A stretch of DNA of 38,192 nucleotides. It comes from Microbispora triticiradicis. GTDB taxonomy: Bacteria > Actinomycetota > Actinomycetes > Streptosporangiales > Streptosporangiaceae. A program made the position numbers and the translations under genes. Shown here piece by piece: positions 8,035 through 16,118 of the stretch (position 1 is the stretch's first letter; each line of letters opens with the position of its first letter). The notes beneath the pieces were generated by a model, which was given only the letters and a program-made list of their open reading frames with translations, searched no databases and had not been told where the DNA came from. The stretch lies in contig QFZU02000097.1 in the NCBI GenBank assembly GCA_003260025.2, positions 1-38,192 of the forward strand. The letters are read 5' to 3'.

Positions 8035-8808
8035 TCAGACGTCCCGTGCCCGGAAGACGGCGGCGGCCACGCACAGCAGCGCGAGCACGGTGGCGGCCAG
8101 CACCCCGATCCCCACGAGCGGGGCGAGCCCGCCGGACCCCGGATGGACCGCGAACACCCGCGCGCCCGCCGCGCTCGGCCACCAGACGACGATCCATTCG
8201 GCCATCGCATCGGGGAACAGGGACGCCATGCCGGGCAGGATCAGCAGGAACGTCCCGAGCGAGACGGCGCCCGCCGACCTGCGCAGGAGGAACCCGAGCG
8301 CCACGCCGTACAGTCCGACCAGCCCCGTGAACAGGCCGGCGCCCGCGACGGCCCCGAGCACGCCCGGGTCGCCGAGGCCCGCGCTCGGCACGTTCCGCGC
8401 GGCCAGCGAGAGCTGGCTCAGCGTGAACGACACCAGCGCCATCGGCGGCCCGGCGACGAGCGTGACCACCGCGACGACGGCGGCCTTGCCGCCGAGCAGC
8501 AGGCCCCGCCTGGGCACGGCGGCGACGCTGACCGGCATCGTCCCCGAGGCGTACTCCGACGTCACGGCGAGCACGCCGACCGCGCTGACGAGCACCCCCG
8601 CGAGCACGAGAGCGCGGAAGCCCGTGTCGGTGGGGTCGAAGGCCGCCCGGTCCGCCGCCGACCCGGCCAGATACCGGCGGGCGTCGGCCAGCCCGAAGAG
8701 GTACCCGTACGCCGCGGTCGCCGCCAGGGCCCCGGCCAGGCAGCCGAGCGTCGCCCGGATGCTGTGGAACTTGCCCCATTCCGAACGCAGGACGTCGTAC
8801 GCGGTCAT
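8035..8808 (-). CDS. ABC-2 type transporter permease
   Basis: 257-residue integral membrane protein with about six hydrophobic segments: near residues 20-40, 68-85, 105-125, 145-170, 180-200 and 225-250. The N-terminal MTAYDVLRSEWGKFHSIR and the SEYASGTMPVSVAAVPRR segment after TM2 are typical of ABC-2 permeases of the BcrB/NatB kind in actinomycetes. Its ATG overlaps the stop of the ATPase gene (ATGA), so the two make one transporter. The cargo is unknown; such pairs next to OmpR-type two-component genes are often peptide-antibiotic or lipid exporters, but that is inference. Confidence 0.9.
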   Translation of the reverse strand: MTAYDVLRSEWGKFHSIRATLGCLAGALAATAAYGYLFGLADARRYLAGSAADRAAFDPTDTGFRALVLAGVLVSAVGVLAVTSEYASGTMPVSVAAVPRRGLLLGGKAAVVAVVTLVAGPPMALVSFTLSQLSLAARNVPSAGLGDPGVLGAVAGAGLFTGLVGLYGVALGFLLRRSAGAVSLGTFLLILPGMASLFPDAMAEWIVVWWPSAAGARVFAVHPGSGGLAPLVGIGVLAATVLALLCVAAAVFRARDV

Positions 8809-9779
8809 CGGGCGGCTCCGCTGGTGGTCATGGATGCGGTGGTGGCCTGGGTTTCGGCGGGGGTCGCGGGCCGGGCGCCGGCCGAGGCGAAATCGGCGCT
8901 GCCGCCGGTGAGTTCGAGGTACGCCTCCTCCAGGGAGGCCCGCTGCGGCGTCAGTTCGTGCAGGACGATGCCGTGCGCGCCGGCGACGTCGCCGACCGTG
9001 GCGCCGGACACCCCCGTAACCAGCAACTCGTCCCCGGCGCCGGGCCGTACGGTCGCGCCGGCCTCTTCGAGCAGGGCGGCGAGCGGCCGCGCGCCCGGCG
9101 TGCGGACCACGACCGTCTCCCGGGCCGCGGACCGTACGAACGCGTCGAGACCGGTGTCCGCGAGCAGCCGCCCGCGGCCGACGACGACCAGGTGATCGGC
9201 GGTGAGCGCCATCTCGCTCATCAGGTGGCTGGAGAGCAGGACGGTGCGGCCCTCGGAAGCCAGATCGCGCGTCAAGGAGCGGATCCAGCGGATCCCCTCC
9301 GGGTCGAGCCCGTTGACGGGCTCGTCGAGCAGCACGACGCCGGGATCGCCGAGCAGCGCCGCCGCGATGCCGAGGCGCTGCTTCATGCCGAGGGAGAACC
9401 CGCCCGGGCGACGCCCCGCGACGTCGGCCAGTCCCACCAGTCCGAGCACCTCGTCCACCCGGCGCCGGCCGATGCCGTTGCCGCGGGCCAGGGCCAGCAG
9501 GTGCTTCCCGGCGCTCCTGTACGGATGCACGGCGTGCGCGTCGAGCAGCGCGCCCACCTCGCGGAGCGGCGTGGGCAGATCGGCGTAGCGCCGACCGCCG
9601 ATCGTGGCGCTCCCGCTCGTCGGCCGGTCGAGGCCGAGGATCATCCGCATCGTGCTCGTCTTGCCCGCGCCGTTCGGGCCGAGAAAGCCGGTGACGACGC
9701 CCGGCCGTACGTCGAAGCTCAGCCCGTCGACGGCCGTGACGTCGCCGTAGCGCTTGGTCAGTCCGCGTATCTCAATCAT
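8805..9779 (-). CDS. ABC transporter ATP-binding protein (DrrA/BcrA type)
   Basis: 324-residue ATPase. Walker A is GPNGAGKTS (34-42), the signature is SLGMKQRLGIA, Walker B plus catalytic Glu is VVLLDEP followed by the D-loop GLDPEG, and the H-loop is LLSSHLMSE. A C-terminal extension after residue 215 resembles the DrrA-type regulatory tail. ATG at 9779 is first in a four-gene minus-strand operon: ATPase, permease, response regulator, kinase. It lies on the opposite strand to rnpB, with about 190 bases between them. Confidence 0.95.
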   Translation of the reverse strand: MIEIRGLTKRYGDVTAVDGLSFDVRPGVVTGFLGPNGAGKTSTMRMILGLDRPTSGSATIGGRRYADLPTPLREVGALLDAHAVHPYRSAGKHLLALARGNGIGRRRVDEVLGLVGLADVAGRRPGGFSLGMKQRLGIAAALLGDPGVVLLDEPVNGLDPEGIRWIRSLTRDLASEGRTVLLSSHLMSEMALTADHLVVVGRGRLLADTGLDAFVRSAARETVVVRTPGARPLAALLEEAGATVRPGAGDELLVTGVSGATVGDVAGAHGIVLHELTPQRASLEEAYLELTGGSADFASAGARPATPAETQATTASMTTSGAAR

Positions 9780-9951
9780 GCGCAGCAGGCTGGCCCACCC
9801 GTCTGGGCGTTCCGGGAGAGAGCCTGTGAGATCTCTGTGAGCGGTCCCCCCGTGGCCTGCGCCGCTGCCGCCGGCCCGCCCGCCCTGGGTGGAGAACTCG
9901 CAGAATCCTCACATGACTTCCGGCGGTGCCGGGGAACGGAGCGGGAGCCGA

Positions 9952-9957
9952 TAGGCT
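9952..9957 (+). promoter_or_regulatory. Candidate -10 box of rnpB
   Basis: TAGGCT fits the TAnnnT pattern and ends 13 bases before the predicted 5' end of the RNase P RNA. No good -35 was found, so this is tentative. Confidence 0.3.
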
Positions 9958-9970
9958 TGTCCTCACGGCG

Positions 9971-10363
9971 GACGAGCCGGCCGGGCGGCCGCGTCAGGGC
10001 CTCGCGCCCTGCCGAGGAAGGTCCGGGCTCCACAGGGCAGGGTGGTCGGTAACGCCGACCCGGGGTGACCCGCGGGACAGTGCCACAGAAAACAGACCGC
10101 CCCCTTCGCGGGGGTAAGGGTGAAACGGTGGTGTAAGAGACCACCAGCGCCCACGGTGACGTGGGCGGCTCGGTAAACCCCACCCGGAGCAAGGTCAAGA
10201 AGGGGCGTTCTCCGGAACGTCCCGCGCGCGACGTTCGAGGGCTGCCCGCCCGAGCCGCGCGGGTAGACCGCTTGAGGCCGCCGGCAACGGCGGTCCTAGA
10301 TGGATGGCCGCCGGTCAGCCTGCGTGGCTGACCACAGAACCCGGCCTACAGGCCGGCTCGTCC
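9971..10363 (+). ncRNA. rnpB: RNase P RNA (bacterial type A)
   Basis: Catalytic RNA that matures tRNA 5' ends. The ends are set by the perfect 13-bp P1 helix, GGACGAGCCGGCC (9971-9983) with its complement at 10351-10363. Conserved core elements are present in order: GAGGAAGGTCCGGGCTCC (CR-I, from 10015), the ACAGAAA segment from 10085 with AACAGACCGCC, the GTAAGGGTGAAACGG region, and the 3' core CCACAGAACCCGGC (from 10332) followed by the CAGGCC closing strand. At about 393 nt it matches other high-GC actinobacterial RNase P RNAs. Open reading frames across it are shadows. Confidence 0.97.
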
Positions 10364-10477
10364 ACCTTCACACCCCTGACCACGGCCTTGGGGCGGGCCA
10401 GGTGCCGCTGTTCAAACCCGGCAGTGACCCGTCGGCGCCCGGCGACCGTGGAACAGACGCTGATCGCCCTGGCTCGC

Positions 10478-10816
10478 TTACAGGGGGAGGGTGTCTCCGG
10501 GGAAGCCGTGGCACGGGTGGACCTCGTAGCGCAGCATCCCGGCTCGAACGCAGGGGTCCCCGGCCATGATCTCCGCGGCCTCTTCGGCCGGCACGGTCAT
10601 GATCGCGACGCCGGCCACGGTGTCGGAGGCGACCGGGCACAGGATCGCGATCACCCCCTCGGCGCGCAGCGACACCATGCGTCGCTGGTGTTCGAGTTCG
10701 ATCGCGTCGGCGCCGTCCATGGTCCGGTCCGGCCCCCACTGAAGGAGCGCCAGGCTGTAGGGCTTCGCGGTCGCGGCCAGAGCCCGGATCTGTTCGTCGG
10801 TCACGGTCGTGCTCAT
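10478..10816 (-). CDS. YCII-related domain protein
   Basis: 112-residue single-domain protein of the YCII/DGPF alpha-beta barrel group. Recognisable features are the central Asp-containing GPDRTMDG region, the ELEHQRRMVSLRAEGV helix and the YEVHPCHGF end. Members are small cytoplasmic proteins of mostly unknown function, some suspected to be enzymes. The ATG at 10816 has a good ribosome-binding site (AAGGAG) and lies 9 bases after the stop of the VOC-family gene, so both are one operon divergent from an HxlR regulator. A role in handling a small electrophile or metabolite with the VOC protein is inference. Confidence 0.85.
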   Translation of the reverse strand: MSTTVTDEQIRALAATAKPYSLALLQWGPDRTMDGADAIELEHQRRMVSLRAEGVIAILCPVASDTVAGVAIMTVPAEEAAEIMAGDPCVRAGMLRYEVHPCHGFPGDTLPL

Positions 10817-10825
10817 GATGTCTCC

Positions 10826-11269
10826 TTACTTCTCGATGCGCTCGGCCAGCGAGACGATGATTCCTTCGGGCCCGCGGACGTAGGCCATCCGCCACACGCC
10901 TTCGTATTCGCCGATGCCCCCCACCAGGCCGTAGCCGCCGGCCGCGGCGTGGTGGACCGCGGCTTGAAGGTCGTGCACCTCGAAGGCGACGTTGCGCAGG
11001 CCCAGCTCGTTGGCCGGCGCGGCAGGCGAACCCGGGAGGTGGTCCGGCCGCGTGAAGCTCGAGAGCTCCAGCGTCGTACCTCCGCCGGATGCCCGCAGCA
11101 TGACGATCTCGGTGCGGGCGCCGGTCATGCCGATCACCGTGTCCAGGAACTCGCCTTCGACGGCCATCTTCTGATCAGCTTCCAGACCGAGGCTGACGAA
11201 GAACGCCGTCGCGGCGTCGAGGTCGGCGACGGTGATGCCGACGTGGTCGAAGCGCCTCACGAATGTCAT
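10826..11269 (-). CDS. VOC-family protein (glyoxalase/dioxygenase fold)
   Basis: 147-residue protein with two beta-alpha-beta-beta-beta modules. The first starts FDHVGITVADLDAATAFF with a possible metal His (H9), the second contains NVAFEVHDLQAAV and ends VYVRGPEGIIVSLAE-like, with Glu of GIIVSLAE in the usual late metal position. This is the glyoxalase I/bleomycin resistance/extradiol dioxygenase superfamily; the reaction cannot be assigned. The ATG at 11269 has AAGGGA upstream. It is transcribed away from the HxlR gene and followed closely by the YCII gene. Confidence 0.88.
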   Translation of the reverse strand: MTFVRRFDHVGITVADLDAATAFFVSLGLEADQKMAVEGEFLDTVIGMTGARTEIVMLRASGGGTTLELSSFTRPDHLPGSPAAPANELGLRNVAFEVHDLQAAVHHAAAGGYGLVGGIGEYEGVWRMAYVRGPEGIIVSLAERIEK

Positions 11270-11357
11270 CGGATCCCTTTCGAGGTTTCTTCAAGAGACG
11301 CTGAGAAAGGTAACACCCGAGGTTTCGTAAGGGAACCCCACTTGCTAGATTGCTGCC
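11270..11357. promoter_or_regulatory. VOC/HxlR divergent promoter with direct repeats
   Basis: The 88-bp gap contains CGAGGTTTC twice (11281-11289 and 11318-11326), 37 bp apart, a candidate HxlR-type operator. For the plus-strand HxlR gene, TAGATT (11346-11351) sits 6 bases before the ATG, so that gene is probably leaderless; the second direct repeat lies where its -35 would be. Confidence 0.4.
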
Positions 11358-11810
11358 ATGCAGCGAACGCGGTTCGGGGAGATGGCGTGTTCCATCGCGC
11401 GCACCTTGGACGTGATCGGCGAGCCCTGGTCGCCGCTGATCCTGCGCGACGTGTGGGCCGGGGTGCGCCGCTTCGATCACATCCAGGCCGACCTGGGGAT
11501 CTCCCGCAAGGTACTCACCGAGCGGCTCAACCATCTGGTCGAACAGGGTGTGCTCGAACGGCTGCCCTACGACGCCCGTCCCCGCTACGAGTACCACCTC
11601 ACCGCCAAGGGCGTGGATCTCGTCGAGATGCTCATGGTGATGGCCCGGTGGGGTGACCGCTGGCTCGCCGGCGAGGCCGGGCCTCCCGTCCTGTACCGTC
11701 ACCACGCCTGCGGGCAGATCGGCCACGTCGACCCACGCTGCAGTCACTGCGGGGAGCCGATGCACGCCGACGACGTCGATCTCCTCCCAGGCCCGGGTTC
11801 GGCCGGATGA
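11358..11810 (+). CDS. HxlR-family winged-helix transcription regulator
   Basis: 150-residue MarR-like regulator. The N-terminal CSIARTLDVIGEPWSPLILRDV contains the Cys and Trp typical of HxlR proteins, which may sense thiol-reactive or carbonyl compounds through that Cys (C12). The winged helix runs through DLGISRKVLTERLNHLVEQGV and the wing RPRYEYHLTAKG. The C-terminus adds a small Cys/His cluster (HHACG...CSHCG) resembling a metal knuckle, found in a subset of the family. It is divergent from the VOC-YCII operon, its likely target. Confidence 0.92.
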   Translation: MQRTRFGEMACSIARTLDVIGEPWSPLILRDVWAGVRRFDHIQADLGISRKVLTERLNHLVEQGVLERLPYDARPRYEYHLTAKGVDLVEMLMVMARWGDRWLAGEAGPPVLYRHHACGQIGHVDPRCSHCGEPMHADDVDLLPGPGSAG

Positions 11811-11836
11811 CCGTGACGACGGTCCGGACCCCGCGG

Positions 11837-12529
11837 TTATCCGAGGACGAGCGGGAGTCTCGTGGCCAGCTCGCCCAGCTCGGTCCTCTCCGCGTCTGTG
11901 GGGGCTCGCCGTCCGGTGCCGACCAGCAGCGCGTCCCTGTCTGAGAACGACGAGGGAAACGCGCTCCCCGCGATCTTCTCCAGCATCTCGCGGGACCGGG
12001 CAAGCCCCTCCGCGGGTGGTCCCGCGGCGTCCGCCAGGTGCGCGACCAGGTCGAGGTGGTGCAGTGTCCACTCCATGACGTACGCGGACAGGTAGGCGTC
12101 CACGGTGAGGACCTCGCCGCGGGTCCCGACCCGGAGGTCCGGGTCGGCGAGCTCAGCGGCGCGGCCTGCGGCGGAGCCGACGTCGTCGAGGTGGAACTTG
12201 AGCAGCCGTGGCTCCTCGTACGCGGCGGCCAGCCGGACGGTCAGCGCGTCGAGCGGGTCGTCGCCGGTCGGCGGCGTCGTGGCGACCTCCCAGTAGGTCA
12301 CCGCGTCGCGGGTCGGTTCCGTCTCCACGGGGGTCGCCAGGGTGATCAGGACGTCCTGCGCGTCGATGACCAGATGGCACACGAGATCCCGCACGAGCCA
12401 GCCGGTACAGCCCGACCGCTGGGCGAAGGCCTCATCCGGAAGCTGGGCGACCGCCCTGCGCAACGCCGTCCACGAACGCGCGAAGAGATCCACATCGGTA
12501 CGGTACTTCGGCGCCACGAGGACATCCAC
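11837..12529 (-). CDS. Mycothiol-dependent maleylpyruvate isomerase-like protein
   Basis: 230-residue protein of the MDMPI/DinB-like fold (TIGR03083-type), a metal-dependent thiol S-transferase group of actinomycetes. The N-terminal GCTGWLVRDLVCHLV is diagnostic. The putative zinc triad is H52, E153 and H157; the E-x3-H spacing matches the Corynebacterium glutamicum enzyme. The start is placed at the GTG at 12529, with AGGAAGG upstream; a longer frame to 12634 exists but its N-terminal part looks non-coding and would run into the gap before the next gene. The actual reaction is unknown; isomerisation or conjugation of a small molecule with mycothiol is likely from the family. Confidence 0.88.
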   Translation of the reverse strand: MDVLVAPKYRTDVDLFARSWTALRRAVAQLPDEAFAQRSGCTGWLVRDLVCHLVIDAQDVLITLATPVETEPTRDAVTYWEVATTPPTGDDPLDALTVRLAAAYEEPRLLKFHLDDVGSAAGRAAELADPDLRVGTRGEVLTVDAYLSAYVMEWTLHHLDLVAHLADAAGPPAEGLARSREMLEKIAGSAFPSSFSDRDALLVGTGRRAPTDAERTELGELATRLPLVLG

Positions 12530-12614
12530 CTCGCCTTCCTCAGCATCGGCTGCGCCCTGATCTGCTGGCGCCGCCTCAGTTTGCCACGCCAGTAGCGAGC
12601 CCAGGCTGAGCGCT

Positions 12615-12860
12615 GTGAGCGTGAGCGAGCCCACCCTGGAGACCGTACGGGCCTATCTGCTCGCCCAGGCGAACTCCGCTCTGCGGCGACCGAGCATGCC
12701 CGGCGGAGAGATCGCCGTCCGCCTCTACCTGGACGCGGTCGCCGTCGCCTGCGGTACCGACCGGGGCGGGCAGGAGAGGAGACGGGGCGGTCAGTTCTCC
12801 GGGTCAGGGAGCAGGACGGAGGGGAGGGAGGTGTCGGGGTGCAGGCGTAGTAGTTGGTAG
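12615..12860 (+). pseudogene. Possible short gene or gene remnant
   Basis: An 81-codon frame with a GTG start. The first 50 or so residues (LETVRAYLLAQANSAL, GGEIAVRLYLDAVAVA) look protein-like with G/C-biased third positions; after about residue 50 it becomes Arg/Gly-rich and overlaps the 3' end of lanM by 70 bp on the other strand. No family is recognised. It may be a small hypothetical gene or a truncated remnant. Confidence 0.3.
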
Positions 12861-15667
12861 AGCATGCCGCCCACTCCCGGCATCAGACCTGGGCTGAAGG
12901 CGTCACGTGAAAGGCCACTCACCGGGCCGTGCTCGTCCATGCTGCCGATCACGTACGCGGCGAGGTACTCCGGCGTCAGCTCTTCGGGCCCGACACCCAC
13001 ATCGATCGCGTGGCGCACGATTTCCCAGGTGCCGAGGTCTCCGTGGCAGAGCGTGTGGTTCCAGCCGATGCCCCTCGACCAGGACGACGCGGCGGCCCGG
13101 CGCAGCACGTCCGCCCAGCGCGGGGCACCTTCGCGGGCCAGCCGGTCGGCCGCGACGAGGCCGATGCCGGCGGCTCCGTGGCACCATGCGCTGGAGGTCA
13201 CGCGATGGTCGTCCATTTCACGCAGGTCACGCCAGCCCTTCTCCGCCGGGTCGTACAGTGACTCCTCGTACAGAAAGGCCCTGTCTGCCAGTGCGCGGAA
13301 GTCCGCAGCGCCGGCCGTGGCACTGTCAGCGAGCCGGGCCAGCCCCCAGGCGATCCCGGTGGCGCCGTGTGAGACCCCGCCTAACCCTTGTGGGAAGGCG
13401 GTGCTGGGCCAGCGTGCTCCCCGGTCGTCGATGTGGGCCAGTGAGAGCAGGCGCTCCCCGATGCGGTCGGCCTGCATGGACCACTGCGGGTCACCGGTCT
13501 GTTCCGACAGGCGGAGCAACGGCACGATGGCGCCTGCCATGCCGGTGAGCAGGTCGTACACCCCGTCGGCGGCCACCGCCTCGGGCAGTTGTCCCGCCAG
13601 GGCGCCGGCCCGGGCGACCGCCTCCTCCGAGCCGACGGTGCCCAGCCTGCGCAGCAGCAGCCAGCTCCAGATTCGCGAGCCGATGCCGACATAGCCGCCT
13701 GGGGTGGCGGGGCGGCGCCGCGGCCCGGTGCGGCGTGCCTCCGCGTCGCGCTCCTCGGCCAGCCTGATCGTATGGAGGAGATCGGCGAGCAGCCCGTCCA
13801 GCCCCGGCACCTCATCGGCCCTGCCCTGCCCGGTCTCACTCACGTAGGCGGCCAGAGTGATGGCGACCCCGTACGCCCCGCCGTACACGTCGGGAGACAG
13901 CGACTGTACGAACCAGCCGTCGGAGGTGAGCACCGGCGCGGTCCAGGTGACGGTGCCGTCGTCGCCCCGGACCGCCGTGTCAAGCATGCTGCGGGCGATC
14001 CCGGCCGCGATCCGGCGCCGGCGCCGCTCGAGGTCCTGGTGCTGGATGAGAGGCACGGTCATACGCTTGTTGGCAGGCATCCACCCTTCATTGAGGTAGG
14101 CGCTGACCAGAGCGGACCGGATCACCTCACGGTCCAGGGCCGCGTCGCGGTCGCGCCAGCGCCGCAGCGCGTCCGCGATGAGGTCCTGCTCGTCTCCGTA
14201 CGAGGTTCCGCCAGGGCCATCCAGACGGCCGCGAGCAGGGGTTGTGGCGAAGAAGGGGATGTCGCCGACCAGCAACTCGGCCACCTCGGCGTCGATCACC
14301 TCGGGGTCCGATGGCGCGCCGGGCAGGTTCTCGGCATGCTGGGCCAGCAACCCCGCCGCCTTGCCCATCGCGGTCGGCTCGTCGTGCAGTGAGGCCGGGT
14401 GCCACAACATGCGGGCCAGTTCGGCGTACGCCTCGGTGGCGCGGAGCACGACCCGGATCGGACGGTCGGCGAAGTCCGTGAGCAGCCCGGCGAGCTCACC
14501 CCGCCGATCCAGCATGTCGAGGTGCTCGGCCAGCTCGGTGAATCCGGACAGCACCAGATCCCAGTAGTGGACGAGGATCGGATCGGGGCTCGGGTGGTTG
14601 CTCACCGCCACCAGCTCGACCCGTTCCATTCCCAATCTCGCCATGTCCGTGCCCGCGTCGACGACGACCGGCACCTGCGTGTACGGCTGCTGGCCAGGCA
14701 GGCCTCCGACGGCGGACATGTCGACGCCGCGCCAGGCGAGCGAGACGCCGCGTCCGGGAAGGAGTCCGGTGCGCAGCACCGATCCGCTGAGCAGGTCGGT
14801 CGCCTGGTCGACGGCGTCGCCGTATCCGGACGGTTTGGCCGGGACGTGCGGGGTGAACAGCGTCTCGCAGTCGACGACGACGGGCGCGGGACCGGCCGCG
14901 ATGAGGTTCTCCATGTGCAGGTCGCTGCCGCCGATCAGCCGCATCAGCGCCAGCCAGTGCCCGACACCGCGGTAGAAGGACCGCAGCTCCGTCTCGTCGG
15001 CGCAGTAGGTGTGCTGGATGTGCTCCGCCCAGCCGTACCCCTGGCGAATCAGCACATCGGGTACCCGGATGCGGCTGCCGGCGGGCAGCTGGGGTGCCAG
15101 GCGGTCGATCAGCCGCGCCAGCGCCTCGTCCACGGCGAGGGACCGGGGCTTGTAGACCACCTTGCCCTGCGAGCCGTGCAGGACGACGACGCTGTGCCCT
15201 CCGCGATGGCTGTCTCCCGCCCCGAAGTCGACTCCGACCAGCTCGCCTCGGAGACCGCCGGGCAGTGTGGTGAGCGCCGCGCGATCGGCGGCGAACCTGC
15301 GGGCCAGTTCCACGGCCGCGGCGCACCTGTTGTCGATGATCGTGCCGAGCCTGGACAGCATCGTGGGGTAGTGCCCGGTCAGGGACAGCCAGAACTCGGG
15401 CGTCGCGGCCGTCGCCTTCCACTCCTGCCACCGCAGCTGCGGCGTCTCGCCGGTCAGCCTTCCGCTGATCCTGGCGGCGTTGAGTTCCAGCAGCAGAACC
15501 CTGTTGACCTTGAGGCGGACGGTCTCCTCCAGCGCTTCGGCGGTGCTCTGGCATATCAGCCGGGCCTCCGCCTCCGTGAGGCCGGGGATCGATCCCAGCG
15601 TGGCGGACAGCCCGGCCAGCGCCGGTGCGGTCAAAAAGTCCAGCGACGGGTCGAAGTCCCCGGCCAT
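12791..15667 (-). CDS. lanM: Class II lanthipeptide synthetase LanM
   Basis: 958-residue bifunctional enzyme that dehydrates Ser/Thr of a precursor and closes lanthionine rings. The N-terminal kinase-like dehydratase (about 80-560) shows GDSH (D152, H154), VVYKPRS (K173), SDLHMEN (D249, H251, N254) and VDCETLF (D266, E268), with the same spacing as the catalytic residues of CylM. The LanC-like cyclase (about 570-958) has SHGATGIAWG and the zinc ligands in WCHGAAG (C829) and LCHGDLG (C874, H875). All known essential motifs are intact, so it should be active. A strong ribosome-binding site (AAGGAAGGAGG) precedes the ATG at 15667, 19 bases after the stop of the nearest precursor gene; the three genes form an operon. 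No LanT exporter is adjacent. Confidence 0.97.
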   Translation of the reverse strand: MAGDFDPSLDFLTAPALAGLSATLGSIPGLTEAEARLICQSTAEALEETVRLKVNRVLLLELNAARISGRLTGETPQLRWQEWKATAATPEFWLSLTGHYPTMLSRLGTIIDNRCAAAVELARRFAADRAALTTLPGGLRGELVGVDFGAGDSHRGGHSVVVLHGSQGKVVYKPRSLAVDEALARLIDRLAPQLPAGSRIRVPDVLIRQGYGWAEHIQHTYCADETELRSFYRGVGHWLALMRLIGGSDLHMENLIAAGPAPVVVDCETLFTPHVPAKPSGYGDAVDQATDLLSGSVLRTGLLPGRGVSLAWRGVDMSAVGGLPGQQPYTQVPVVVDAGTDMARLGMERVELVAVSNHPSPDPILVHYWDLVLSGFTELAEHLDMLDRRGELAGLLTDFADRPIRVVLRATEAYAELARMLWHPASLHDEPTAMGKAAGLLAQHAENLPGAPSDPEVIDAEVAELLVGDIPFFATTPARGRLDGPGGTSYGDEQDLIADALRRWRDRDAALDREVIRSALVSAYLNEGWMPANKRMTVPLIQHQDLERRRRRIAAGIARSMLDTAVRGDDGTVTWTAPVLTSDGWFVQSLSPDVYGGAYGVAITLAAYVSETGQGRADEVPGLDGLLADLLHTIRLAEERDAEARRTGPRRRPATPGGYVGIGSRIWSWLLLRRLGTVGSEEAVARAGALAGQLPEAVAADGVYDLLTGMAGAIVPLLRLSEQTGDPQWSMQADRIGERLLSLAHIDDRGARWPSTAFPQGLGGVSHGATGIAWGLARLADSATAGAADFRALADRAFLYEESLYDPAEKGWRDLREMDDHRVTSSAWCHGAAGIGLVAADRLAREGAPRWADVLRRAAASSWSRGIGWNHTLCHGDLGTWEIVRHAIDVGVGPEELTPEYLAAYVIGSMDEHGPVSGLSRDAFSPGLMPGVGGMLYQLLRLHPDTSLPSVLLPDPEN

Positions 15668-15686
15668 TCGGATCCTCCTTCCTTGA

Positions 15687-15872
15687 TCAGCAGCAGAAGC
15701 GGCTGCAGGTGCACGAGCTCGCCAGCCGGGTGTCCAGGGCCGTCAGCGTGATCTCCGACTCGGCGTACTCGCCGATGAACAGCGGACCGGCGGGGCTGTC
15801 CCAGCCCTCGACGTCGGCTCCGCTGCGCCACGCGGAGACGATCTCCTCAGAGCGATCCAGTGTGAGAGGCAT
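15687..15872 (-). CDS. lanA1: Lanthipeptide precursor 1
   Basis: 61-residue class II precursor. The leader (about 1-49) begins MPLTLDRSEEIVSAWRSG and contains W-R...SPAG, reminiscent of mersacidin/actagardine-type leaders, then acidic residues. The C-terminal part is SSCTCSRFCC (52-61), with four Cys (54, 56, 60, 61) and Ser/Thr at 48, 52, 53, 55 and 57 available for dehydration; the closing C-C is shared with precursor 2. The leader/core boundary is not obvious, since there is no GG or GA site right before the core, and Thr42/44/48 may belong to the core. A ribosome-binding site AAGGGAG precedes the ATG. It lies between precursor 2 and lanM. Confidence 0.93.
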   Translation of the reverse strand: MPLTLDRSEEIVSAWRSGADVEGWDSPAGPLFIGEYAESEITLTALDTRLASSCTCSRFCC

Positions 15873-16118
15873 TGCTACTCCCTTCGTGACTGTGCGTTCC
15901 GATCCGCATTGACCGGGTAGGTCCGATCAGCAGCAGGGAATGGTGTTGGCGCCCGTGCACGAGCTCGGCCTCCGCGTGTCCAGGGCCGTCAGCGTGATCT
16001 CCGACTCGGCGTACTCGCCGATGAACAGCGGACCGGCCGGGCTGTCCCAGCCCTCGACGTCGGCTCCGCTGCGCCACGCGGAGACGATCTCCTCAGAGCG
16101 TTCCAGGGTGACAGGCAT
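15726..16118 (-). repeat. Duplicated leader-coding DNA of the two precursor genes
   Basis: The leader codons at 15726-15872 and 15972-16118 are about 97% identical (about five differences by eye in 147 bases) while the following core codons diverge. This is a recent tandem duplication followed by core diversification. Confidence 0.9.
15927..16118 (-). CDS. lanA2: Lanthipeptide precursor 2
   Basis: 63-residue class II precursor whose first 49 residues differ from precursor 1 only at positions 3 (V for L) and 6 (E for D), while the C-terminal part is SSCTGANTIPCC (52-63), with Cys at 54, 62 and 63 and Ser/Thr at 48, 52, 53, 55 and 59. The shared elements are SSCT and the terminal C-C; the middle differs in length and sequence. 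The start is the ATG at 16118, with GGAGGGAG 6 bases upstream; a further in-frame ATG at 16133 overlaps that site and is rejected. It heads the lanA2-lanA1-lanM operon. Confidence 0.93.
   Translation of the reverse strand: MPVTLERSEEIVSAWRSGADVEGWDSPAGPLFIGEYAESEITLTALDTRRPSSCTGANTIPCC

Noticed and set aside
9776-10198. Open reading frames on both strands across 9.78-10.4 kb
   Set aside because: They lie over the RNase P RNA, whose conserved core and perfect P1 helix explain the sequence.
10405-10430. GTTCAAACCC after rnpB resembling a tRNA 3' part
   Set aside because: No matching stem or cloverleaf could be built.
12530-12634. Longer N-terminus of the mycothiol-isomerase-like gene
   Set aside because: The extra 35 residues are not family-like, and the GTG at 12529 has a good ribosome-binding site.
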